From Nesterenkonia lacusekhoensis (lineage in GTDB: Bacteria > Actinomycetota > Actinomycetes > Actinomycetales > Micrococcaceae), in assembly GCF_017876395.1 (NCBI RefSeq), contig NZ_JAGINX010000001.1:806001-870000 (forward strand): a stretch of 64,000 nt of DNA, read 5' to 3'. Both the position numbers and the translations under genes were made by a program. Within the stretch, counting starts at the first letter, position 1. Every line of letters begins with the position of its first letter. The notes beneath the pieces are model-generated. The model saw only the letters and a list, made by a program, of their open reading frames with translations. It was not told the origin of the DNA and did no database searches. Shown here one piece after another: positions 12,382-19,330 of the stretch.

Positions 12382-12962
12382 CGGAGGACCTCCTGGGCGA
12401 CGATGGCCAGCACAGTGCGTCCGTCGGGCTCCGCGACCTGCTCGAGCGTCTCGGAGAGCTCCTCGCCGGAGATGTCGTGGCGGTCGGGCGAGTCCATCAC
12501 GGCGAGCTCGACCTGCGGGTCGGTGAAGGTGAGCTCAGTCATCAGCCACAGGCGCAGGTCGGAGGGCAGCGCCTCAAGCGGCTGGTCGGCGATGTCCGCG
12601 GCTTCGTGTTCGGAGATCCAGCGGGAAGCCGAGGGGATCCGGACGCCGCGCCTGCGAGGGATGAGCCCCAGACTCTCGCTGATGAGGTCGCGGGCGCGCA
12701 TGTGGTGCTCCGGAGCGGTGATCCCGGGGGAGTCGATCAGCGCTGTGCTGCGTCGCAGTCTGGCGGTGTCTGATGCCCCGCGGATCAGTACGGTGCCGGT
12801 GTGCGGCCTGGCGCGGCCGGAGCAGATCAGTGCCAGAGCCGTGCGGGCATCACCGGTGGGAGCGGTGATCTCGTGCAGAGATCCTTCGCTGACGGTGGCG
12901 CTGACGCTCTCCAGCAGGGGTGCACGGTGGCCGCGGAAGCCGACGTCCTCGAGTTCGAGCAT
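12378..12962 (-). CDS. Degenerate ABC-type ATPase-like protein
   Basis: 194 residues with the overall order of an ABC ATPase (MLELEDVGFRGHRAPLLESVSATV, then a loop, then PHTGTVLIRG). All nucleotide motifs are eroded. Walker A reads APTGDARTAL with no lysine, the signature is LPSDLR instead of LSGGQ, Walker B is LAVMDSPD without the catalytic glutamate, and no H-loop histidine is seen. It is the first gene of the operon with YhgE and TetR. It may be a regulatory or structural partner of the membrane protein rather than a motor. The start lies only a few bases from the likely transcription start, so translation may be leaderless. Confidence 0.75.
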   Translation of the reverse strand: MLELEDVGFRGHRAPLLESVSATVSEGSLHEITAPTGDARTALALICSGRARPHTGTVLIRGASDTARLRRSTALIDSPGITAPEHHMRARDLISESLGLIPRRRGVRIPSASRWISEHEAADIADQPLEALPSDLRLWLMTELTFTDPQVELAVMDSPDRHDISGEELSETLEQVAEPDGRTVLAIVAQEVLR

Positions 12963-12971
12963 GCTTCGAGC

Positions 12972-12999
12972 ATACTAGACTGACTGGTCAGTTCAATAA
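12972..12999 (-). promoter_or_regulatory. TetR-type operator and promoter of the YhgE operon
   Basis: The palindrome ACTGAC-TG-GTCAGT (12979-12992) is a perfect 6-bp inverted repeat with a 2-bp spacer. On the minus strand TAGTAT (12972-12977) is a plausible -10 and TTATTG (12994-12999) a weak -35 with a 16-base spacer. The operator therefore sits between them. Binding by the TetR protein of the same operon is inferred. Confidence 0.7.
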
Positions 13000-13042
13000 C
13001 TGGATGCTCAGGGCGTGATCCTGTGATGACATAGGTCAGGTG

Positions 13043-13690
13043 ATGACAGAGGCGAGCCGACTTCAGAGACTCTTCGACGAACACGCCACGGTGCTGGCCC
13101 CGGCACTGCTGGGATGTGAGCTCACGGTCACGACGCCGGAAGGATCCGTCTCCGTGCGGCTCACTGAGGTGGAGGCCTACGGGGGTCAGGGAGAAGATCC
13201 GGGAGCGCACAGCTTCAACGGGCGGACCGCGCGCAACAGTTCGCTGTTCGGGCCGCCGCGGCACACCTACGTCTACCTCAACTACGGGATCCACCGGTGC
13301 CTGAATCTCGCATGCGGTGCCGAGGGTGCGGCCGGGGGAGTGCTGCTGCGCGCCGGAGAGGTGGTGGAGGGACGTGATCTCGCTGTGCAGCGCCGCGGCG
13401 GCAGGGACACCGGGATCAAGCTGCTCTCGGGGCCGGGGAGGCTGGGTCAGGGTCTGGGGATCGAGCTGAGTATGGATGCCCAGCCGGTGACCATCGGACT
13501 GCCGGCTGAGCCGGTCACCTTCGCTCTGAAGCCGCCGGCTGAACCGGTGCCTGAGGAGCGACTGCGCCATGGTCCACGGGTGGGAGTCTCCGGTGTGGGC
13601 GGCAGCGCAGAGTTTCCGTGGCGCTGGTGGATCGACGGTGACCGCAGCGTCTCGGCCTATCGCCCCGGAAAGAACGTCCCTGGCCGCTGA
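13043..13690 (+). CDS. DNA-3-methyladenine glycosylase (AAG/MPG type)
   Basis: 215 residues. It removes alkylated purines such as 3-methyladenine by base excision. The MPG-fold markers are LTEVEAYGG, with the catalytic glutamate, followed by DPGAHSFNGRTARNSSLFG, and TYVYLNYGIHRCLNLAC. ATG 13043 is preceded directly by an in-frame GTG at 13040, so the start is uncertain by one codon. It faces the AztD-like gene, with a hairpin terminator between them. Confidence 0.9.
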   Translation: MTEASRLQRLFDEHATVLAPALLGCELTVTTPEGSVSVRLTEVEAYGGQGEDPGAHSFNGRTARNSSLFGPPRHTYVYLNYGIHRCLNLACGAEGAAGGVLLRAGEVVEGRDLAVQRRGGRDTGIKLLSGPGRLGQGLGIELSMDAQPVTIGLPAEPVTFALKPPAEPVPEERLRHGPRVGVSGVGGSAEFPWRWWIDGDRSVSAYRPGKNVPGR

Positions 13691-13726
13691 GGTCAGCCCC
13701 TGAGGTGGTGCCTCGGAGCACAGAAA

Positions 13727-13762
13727 ACGGCCCGGCCTGAGTCGCAGCTCAGACCGGGCCGT
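13727..13762 (-). terminator. Hairpin terminator downstream of the AztD-like gene
   Basis: ACGGCCCGG and CCGGGCCGT pair perfectly, extended inside by CTGAG/CTCAG. On the minus strand the stem is followed by TTTT, so it fits the end of the minus-strand gene at 13889. It may also stop the facing glycosylase transcript. Confidence 0.75.
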
Positions 13763-13888
13763 CCACCTACCTTGTTGAGAGTGCTGAGCACTCTCGCGCA
13801 CCTACCAGAGGAGTCTCACTGACCGCGGTCAGCAAGTGTCGGGCCTGGCAGAACCCGAGACTGTGAGAGGTCACGCCGCTGAGCGGAC

Positions 13889-15304
13889 TCAGTGGTCATG
13901 ATCCTCGTGATCATCGCCCTCGTGATCATGATCGTGGTCGTCGTGGTCCTCGTGGTCCTCGTGGTCCTCGTCGTCTCCGTGGTCGTGATCCGCATGATCG
14001 TGCTCGTCGCCGTCGGTGTCGTCGTAGTCATCCGAGACTCCTTCGACGGGGCGGCCGTCCACCGGCTCGATCTCATTGGGCACGAAATCCAACTCAGCGC
14101 TGTTGATGACCTCGAGCTCGGTCAGGTCGACCATGTGGATCTCCTGAGTCTCCGGCTCGGTGATGTAAGCGACGTCGTCCACCACGCGGATGGCCGGGCG
14201 CGGCTCCTGCCACTCCTCAGGCTCAGTCCACTCCTCGACCACGTCCAGGTGGTCGGTGTGCTCGCCCGTCTCCGGATCGATCACGTGCAGCTGGCCGTCT
14301 TCGGTCAGCACCAGTGCCTCTCCCTCGGGGCCGCGGGCCAGATTGCGGAAGTTGTAGGGCGAGCCGACGTCCACGGTGGTGATCTCGCCGGCCTCGGCAT
14401 CGACCAGGGCGACCTCGGTCATCTCGCCGCCGTCCTCGTCCAGGTTGTAGTCACCCAGGAAGATCGAGGAGCCCTCGGCGGGGAAGAGGTTGCCGATCCG
14501 GGAGTATTCCTCACCGGAGTCGATCTTCTCGAAGGATTCGCCGTCGAAGACGAGCACGCCGTCCTCGCAGCCGACAGCGATCATGCCGTCCGGGCCGGCG
14601 GCCTCACCGTGCACACCGAGGCACTCCTCGCTGCGATCCACCTCATCGCCTTCGGCGTCGAGGAAGCGCGCGCCGGAGCGGTCCTCCAGCGTCTCGAAGC
14701 GGGAGCCGTCCTCTTCGACCAGCGCCACGCCGTGGTGAGCACCTTCGGTCTCGTAGGCCTCGGTCTCGATGTTCTCGGCCTCGACATCCAGGTCAGCGAG
14801 CTCCAGCGAGCGGTATTCGCCGGTGCCGTCGAAGAACAGGGTGCCCAGTCCCTCGTGAGAGACCACGTGGGCCGGTTCGGCGCCGTCGACGGTCAGGTCA
14901 GACAGGTAGGGGTCGGTGGAGTAGTAGTGGTTGTGGTCCCCATGCGGCTCGCCCCAGGTGCCGGCGTCGAGCAGGCGGAAGGACTCGCCTTCGGTGAGGA
15001 AGAAGTGGCGGCCGTCGCCGGCCGGGTTCACCCGCAGGAAGCCCTGGGCGTCGAAATCCCCGAGGCTCTCCAGGCTTGTCTCGTCGATGACGGAGACGCC
15101 GCCGTCGTAGGTGATGGCCAGGCGCGGAGACGGACCGCCCTCTTCGAAGGTCTCGCGCTCGGCGGGATCGGCAGCGGCTGCCTCCTGGGTTCCCTCGGCG
15201 TTCTCGGTGCTCTCCTCGCCTTCGGCTCCGGCATCGGCGCAGGAGGTCAGGGCGAACGCGGAGAGGAGGGCGAGTGAGGTGATGGAGTGACTCATAGTTC
15301 TCAT
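13889..15304 (-). CDS. aztD: AztD-like periplasmic zinc metallochaperone lipoprotein with His/Asp-rich tail
   Basis: 471 residues from ATG 15304 (ATG 15295 and 15322 are in-frame alternatives; 15304 gives the signal peptide an Arg). Lipobox LTSC follows a short hydrophobic segment. An acidic linker leads to a beta-propeller-like body with many DGxxVIDPETGE-type blades and a GDHNHYY metal-site candidate near residue 125. This layout matches AztD, which hands zinc to the AztABC importer. The last 40 or so residues are almost only His, Asp and Glu, an extra metal-binding tail. No aztABC genes are in the window. A Zur-type palindrome covers the start, so induction in zinc starvation is expected. 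Confidence 0.72.
   Translation of the reverse strand: MRTMSHSITSLALLSAFALTSCADAGAEGEESTENAEGTQEAAAADPAERETFEEGGPSPRLAITYDGGVSVIDETSLESLGDFDAQGFLRVNPAGDGRHFFLTEGESFRLLDAGTWGEPHGDHNHYYSTDPYLSDLTVDGAEPAHVVSHEGLGTLFFDGTGEYRSLELADLDVEAENIETEAYETEGAHHGVALVEEDGSRFETLEDRSGARFLDAEGDEVDRSEECLGVHGEAAGPDGMIAVGCEDGVLVFDGESFEKIDSGEEYSRIGNLFPAEGSSIFLGDYNLDEDGGEMTEVALVDAEAGEITTVDVGSPYNFRNLARGPEGEALVLTEDGQLHVIDPETGEHTDHLDVVEEWTEPEEWQEPRPAIRVVDDVAYITEPETQEIHMVDLTELEVINSAELDFVPNEIEPVDGRPVEGVSDDYDDTDGDEHDHADHDHGDDEDHEDHEDHDDHDHDHEGDDHEDHDH
13892..14014 (+). repeat. Low-complexity GTGGTC/CTCGTG repeats coding for the His/Asp tail
   Basis: Short imperfect tandem units (such as GTGGTCCTC repeated three times near 13938-13964) code, on the minus strand, for DHEDHEDHDDHDHDHEGDD. 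They are coding repeats and not a CRISPR. Their number could vary between strains by slippage. Confidence 0.8.
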
Positions 15305-15318
15305 GAGAATCATTCTCA
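15304..15318. promoter_or_regulatory. Zur box of the AztD-like gene
   Basis: TGAGAATCATTCTCA is a perfect 7-1-7 palindrome and fits the actinobacterial Zur operator pattern TGAnAAtnATTnTCA. It overlaps or directly precedes the possible start codons of the AztD-like gene, so repressor binding would block initiation there. Confidence 0.8.
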
Positions 15319-15649
15319 TCACAGTCTTTCGGGATTCTGCAAATCGTTCGCAACAGTGTCCGAGGCAGTGTGCGTCGGATGCGCTGAGGGCCCGGATCCG
15401 CGTGTTGGGGACCCGGGCCCTCAGTGGTCTGTGATGGCGCCTCGGCGGCGGAGGTGTCGAGGGTCGGGTGGCGAGGGTCGGGGTGGCGAGGTGTGATCGG
15501 ATGCGCGCGGAACTCGGGCAGATCTCGGCGAAATGAGGGCACTATCTGATCACGCCTGGGTGCTGGGGCGCCGGAGTGATGTCCCGACGCCGCCGCTTCG
15601 GCTCCAGCGTCCGCTATCTCAGTGCCGACTGCCTTGATCCAGATGAGCC
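15319..15649. other. Intergenic region between AztD-like gene and rpmJ2
   Basis: About 330 bases without a supported gene. It holds one strong inverted repeat, CTGAGGGCCCGG with CCGGGCCCTCAG (15384-15395 and 15413-15424, 17-base loop, no T-run). This may end the rpmJ2 transcript coming from the right or insulate the two units. G-rich direct repeats of GGTCGGGGTGGCGAGG type lie near 15461-15491. No other signal was recognised. Confidence 0.5.
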
Positions 15650-15772
15650 TCAGCCCTGGCGCGCCTTCAGCCGTGGGTTCTTCTTGTTGATGACATAGGT
15701 CTTTCCTCGACGTCGGACCACCTGTGAGCCGGGCTTGTCCTTCAGTGAGCGGATCGATGTGCGCACCTTCAT
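15650..15772 (-). CDS. rpmJ2: Zinc-independent ribosomal protein L36 paralogue (type B, C-minus)
   Basis: Forty residues, [20 protein letters not shown] onward, ending NPRLKARQG. This is bacterial L36, but it lacks the Cys-Cys-Cys-His zinc ribbon of the normal form. C-minus L36 copies (YkgO type) replace the zinc form when zinc is scarce and free zinc from ribosomes. AAGGAGG lies six bases before the ATG. A Zur-box-like sequence is 14-28 bases upstream of the start, shared with the divergent COG0523-like gene. The gene is short and easily missed. Confidence 0.95.
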   Translation of the reverse strand: MKVRTSIRSLKDKPGSQVVRRRGKTYVINKKNPRLKARQG

Positions 15773-15785
15773 GGCGTCCTCCTTG

Positions 15786-15800
15786 TGAGAATGAGTAGCA
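15786..15800. promoter_or_regulatory. Zur-box-like site between rpmJ2 and the COG0523-like gene
   Basis: TGAGAATGAGTAGCA matches the Zur pattern TGAnAATGATTnTCA with two mismatches. It lies in the short divergent region (15773-15839), so one site could control both genes. It is weaker than the perfect palindrome at 15304-15318. Confidence 0.65.
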
Positions 15801-15839
15801 TTAGCATCTGATCATACCGATTCGAGGGACAGGTGACGA

Positions 15840-16910
15840 ATGTCTGAGGACACCCGCTCAGCCGGACAAGTCGATGCAGTGGCCGTGGTGGGGGCCTGTG
15901 TGCCCGAGCGCCAGGAGTACGCCCGCCGCCTGGCGCGTTCCCGAGACAGCGTGATGGTCCCGGCCCATCGGGTCAGCCAGAACCCCGCCGTGGTGGACCA
16001 GACCAGGGATCTGCTGCGCCGCGTGCCCGACCACGTGGGGATACTGGTGGAGTACCCCATGGAGATCCCTGCCATGGATGTGATCGCTGAGCTGGCCGGC
16101 CCTGGCGCGGAGACCCGGCTGCAGGACCTGATCTGCGTCGTCGACGTAGCCCATCTGTTGGCGGACCTGGAGGGTCAGGTGTACGTGCGCCTGCCCTTTC
16201 CTGCCGCGGAGGGAGAGGAGGACGTGGCACACTTCGCTTCCCGGGCGGAGCTGATCGTCACTCAGATCGAGTTCTCCTCCGCCGTGCTGCTGGTCAACTG
16301 GCAGCAGCTTTCGCGGCAGCGGCTCTCCCTGGTCATGGCGCTGATCAGCCACTTGAGTCCGCAGGCCAGGCTTGACCTGGTGGACCTGGACCATGGTCTG
16401 GAGGAGGCGGGGCAGGAGATCGCCGGCACGGAGCCCTACTCTGCCGAACAGACCCGGGCGGGCTGGGTCAGCCTGCTCAACCGCGATTTCGCCCCGGAGT
16501 TCCACAGTCCCGCCGTCGGTGCGCTGCGTTACGAGCAGCTGCGGCCGTTCCACCCTGGACGGCTGCATGATCTGCTCACCGAACAGCTGGAGAGCGGCGA
16601 CTTCGGGCTGGTCCTGAGATCGGCGGGCTTCTGCCGCTTGGCCACCCGTGCCCACGTCACCGCCCGGTGGGAGCAGGTGGGGACTCAGTTCTCGCTGACG
16701 CCGCTGGCCTTCGACCACCAGCTGGGGGAGGCCGACGAGCTGCTGGCCATCGGCCAGGAGCTGGCATTCATCGGGCTGGGCCTGGACGTCGAGGCGCTGC
16801 GGCAGGCATTGGACTCGGCGGCTCTGACCGACGCCGAGCTGTCGGCCGGTCCCGGACTGTGGGCTACCTTTCCCGACGTCTTCCCCGAATGGCGCGCCAT
16901 CGACGGGTAG
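15840..16910 (+). CDS. COG0523/CobW-like protein without P-loop, zinc-starvation associated
   Basis: 356 residues. The C-terminal third is a clear CobW_C-type domain: LRPFHPGRLHDLL, GLVLRSAGFCRLATR, ELAFIGLGLDVEALRQALDSAALTDAEL and FPEW at the end. The N-terminal part has the order of a COG0523 GTPase (LDLICVVDVAHLL, a possible Walker B) but starts VAVVGACVPERQEYARRLA where GxxGxGKTT is expected. The CxCC metal motif is also absent. It is divergent from rpmJ2 over a Zur-like site. Some actinobacterial Zur-controlled COG0523 relatives (Rv0106 type) are similarly divergent, as I recall. A zinc-handling role without GTP hydrolysis is inferred. Confidence 0.75.
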   Translation: MSEDTRSAGQVDAVAVVGACVPERQEYARRLARSRDSVMVPAHRVSQNPAVVDQTRDLLRRVPDHVGILVEYPMEIPAMDVIAELAGPGAETRLQDLICVVDVAHLLADLEGQVYVRLPFPAAEGEEDVAHFASRAELIVTQIEFSSAVLLVNWQQLSRQRLSLVMALISHLSPQARLDLVDLDHGLEEAGQEIAGTEPYSAEQTRAGWVSLLNRDFAPEFHSPAVGALRYEQLRPFHPGRLHDLLTEQLESGDFGLVLRSAGFCRLATRAHVTARWEQVGTQFSLTPLAFDHQLGEADELLAIGQELAFIGLGLDVEALRQALDSAALTDAELSAGPGLWATFPDVFPEWRAIDG

Positions 16911-17009
16911 TCGGGCCACCGGCAGATAGACGAAAGTCATATCGCGTTCATCTGATCGGGGGTAGACTCTATGGTCATCCGATTTCAGACATGAGAGCCG
17001 CACTGCTTG

Positions 17010-19286
17010 ATGAGTGACACCACGATCGCCGCCTCAGATGTACCCGTCCCGCCGCTGGAGGGAGGAGTTGAGGAAGAGCGCGAATACGTCGGCCTGCTGT
17101 ACAGCAGGCTCGATGAGCTGCGCGCCGAGAAGGAGGAGCAGCTCAGTCGAGTCCGCGGCAGCGGTGCCGTAGGAACTATGCAGAACGTCTCCGAGCGTGA
17201 CGCCTTCGCGACGATGTACGAGGACCGACTGGCCCAGCTCAACGCCGTCGACGACCGCCTGGTCTTCGGTCGCCTGGATCTGGACTCCGGCGAGTGCCGG
17301 TACATCGGGCGCATCGGCCTGACGGACCAGCACCAGCAGCGGCTGATGCTCGACTGGCGCGCCCCCGAGGCCGGAGTCTTCTATCAGGCCACCGCCTTCG
17401 AACGTCAGGGTGTGCGCCGACGTCGTCACCTGCTGCTCAAGCGCCGTGAGGTCCAGGGTGTGGAGGATGAGGTCCTGGACGCGGACCTGTTGGACGAGGA
17501 CACCGAGAACCACGGCGACGGCGCCCTGCTGGCCGCGCTCAAGGCGCGCCGCACCGGTCAGATGGGCGACATCGTCGCCACCATCCAGGCCGAGCAGGAC
17601 CGCATCATCCGTGCCGATCTTCCTGGGGTCATGGTGGTCCAGGGCGGCCCGGGCACCGGGAAGACCGCTGTGGCGCTGCATCGGGCGGCATACCTGCTCT
17701 ACAGCCACCGGGAGCGGCTGAAGTCCGCCGGCGTGCTGATCGTGGGGCCCAACTCTACGTTCATGTCCTATATCGACCGCGTGCTGCCCTCTTTGGGGGA
17801 GACCGGTGTGGTCATGTCTTCCCTGTCCGAGCTGTACCCGGGCGTGCGCGGGATCGAAGAGGAGGACCCGCGCGTCGACGAGATCAAGGGTCGCCTGGAC
17901 TGGACCCAGATCATCGCCGACGCAGTGGCCCACCGTCAGCGCACCATCGCCGAGCCGCGCGACGTCGTCATCGATGGGATCCGAGTCAGCGTCACCCCAG
18001 CGATGATCAATCGCGGCCGTGAGCGAGCTCGTGCCACCGGTAAGCCCTATAACGAGGCGCGCTCCACCTTCGTGAAAGTGGTGGTCAAGGACATCGCGGA
18101 GAAGCTCGAGAAGATCGTCGAGAAGCGTGCCGAGGGCAATGAGGCTGACCGCTCCTATCTGGTGGAGGATGTGCGCCAGTCCCGCGAGGTTCGGGTGCTG
18201 CTGAACATGTGCTGGATGCCGCGCACTCCGCAGAACCTGCTGGAGGACCTGTTCTCCAAGCCGGAGTATCTGGCCGACGTCGCCCCTCAGCTCACTCAGC
18301 AGGAGCGTGAGCTGCTGAGCCGCCGGAAGGGAAGTCCCTTCACCGTCTCCGATGTGCCGCTGCTCGATGAGGCCGCCGAACTGCTGGGCGATCTCGATGA
18401 GACCGCCGGCCGAGAGGAGGCTCGCCAGAAGGCTGCGCGGGACAAGGACCTGGAGAACGCGCAGAAGGCCGTGGAGAACGCCACGCCCCAGCTGGCAGAG
18501 ATGGGCATCGAGGGCTTCCTCGATGCGGAGTCGGTCGCCGCCATGAACGACGAGTCCGGTCCGAGCCTCTCTGCCTCCGAACGTGCTCAGGTGGACCGCA
18601 CCTGGACCTACGGCCATGTGGTCGTCGATGAGGCCCAGGAGCTCTCACCCATGCAGTGGCACGTGCTCATGCGCCGGTGCCCGCTGAAGTCCTTCACCGT
18701 GGTGGGGGACATCGCCCAGGGCTCCGCACCGTCGGCGGCCCAGAGTTGGGCTTCGGCTATGGAGCCCTTCGTGGGGGAGCGGATGCGCGTCGAAGAGCTG
18801 ACCGTCAACTATCGCACCCCGCGGAACATCGTCGATCTGGCCGAGGGCATCGCCCGAGCCAACGGACTGGAGATCACCTCATTGCGCACAGTCCGTGACG
18901 GCGACTACGAGCCGGTGGTCGAGCAGGTGCGCGCAGAGGAGCTGGTCACCGCCGCACGCGAAGCCGTCGGGGCAGAGCAGGAGCGTGTCGGCGAGGGGCT
19001 GATCGCGGCCATCGTGCCCGAGCCGCTGGTGGGGCAGGTCCGCGATGACCTCGCTGAGATCCATGGCGACCGTGTCGGCAGGGGAGCGGGGTCGCTCAGC
19101 CAGGACGTCGTGGTGCTCTCGGCGGAGGAGGCCAAGGGCCTGGAGTTCGACGCCGTCGTGCTCGTCGAGCCCGCCGACCTCCTTGACGAGGCCCATGGCA
19201 AGGTCGGAAGCCTCTATGTGGCGCTGACCCGGCCGACTCATGCGCTGCATGTGGTCGCGTCCAAGCCGCTGCCTGCCGGTTTCTGA
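17010..19286 (+). CDS. HelD-family RNA polymerase-associated ATPase (HelD/HelR)
   Basis: 758 residues from ATG 17010 (a TTG precedes it). An N-terminal coiled coil (about 15-80, EEEREYVGLLYSRLDELRAEK onward) is followed by a UvrD-like helicase core split by a long insertion. Walker A GGPGTGKTA is at about 212-220. Walker B VVVDEAQELSP and the C-terminal GLEFDAVVLVEP and LYVALTRPTHALHV follow. This is the layout of HelD, which enters the RNA polymerase channels and frees stalled enzyme; the actinobacterial HelR branch protects from rifamycins. No rifamycin-associated element was recognised upstream. TAGACT at 16963-16968 may be its -10. Confidence 0.85.
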   Translation: MSDTTIAASDVPVPPLEGGVEEEREYVGLLYSRLDELRAEKEEQLSRVRGSGAVGTMQNVSERDAFATMYEDRLAQLNAVDDRLVFGRLDLDSGECRYIGRIGLTDQHQQRLMLDWRAPEAGVFYQATAFERQGVRRRRHLLLKRREVQGVEDEVLDADLLDEDTENHGDGALLAALKARRTGQMGDIVATIQAEQDRIIRADLPGVMVVQGGPGTGKTAVALHRAAYLLYSHRERLKSAGVLIVGPNSTFMSYIDRVLPSLGETGVVMSSLSELYPGVRGIEEEDPRVDEIKGRLDWTQIIADAVAHRQRTIAEPRDVVIDGIRVSVTPAMINRGRERARATGKPYNEARSTFVKVVVKDIAEKLEKIVEKRAEGNEADRSYLVEDVRQSREVRVLLNMCWMPRTPQNLLEDLFSKPEYLADVAPQLTQQERELLSRRKGSPFTVSDVPLLDEAAELLGDLDETAGREEARQKAARDKDLENAQKAVENATPQLAEMGIEGFLDAESVAAMNDESGPSLSASERAQVDRTWTYGHVVVDEAQELSPMQWHVLMRRCPLKSFTVVGDIAQGSAPSAAQSWASAMEPFVGERMRVEELTVNYRTPRNIVDLAEGIARANGLEITSLRTVRDGDYEPVVEQVRAEELVTAAREAVGAEQERVGEGLIAAIVPEPLVGQVRDDLAEIHGDRVGRGAGSLSQDVVVLSAEEAKGLEFDAVVLVEPADLLDEAHGKVGSLYVALTRPTHALHVVASKPLPAGF

Positions 19287-19330
19287 TGTAACGTACCGGT
19301 GTGGCCGAGAAACACCCTGGAGAGGATGCC

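Noticed and set aside
13892-14014. CRISPR-like short repeats
   Set aside because: The units are contiguous, imperfect and in frame with the His/Asp tail; there are no spacers.
13892-15277. 461-codon plus-strand frame, Val-rich
   Set aside because: It is the antisense of the AztD-like gene; the Val/Ile run is the reverse of the His/Asp tail.
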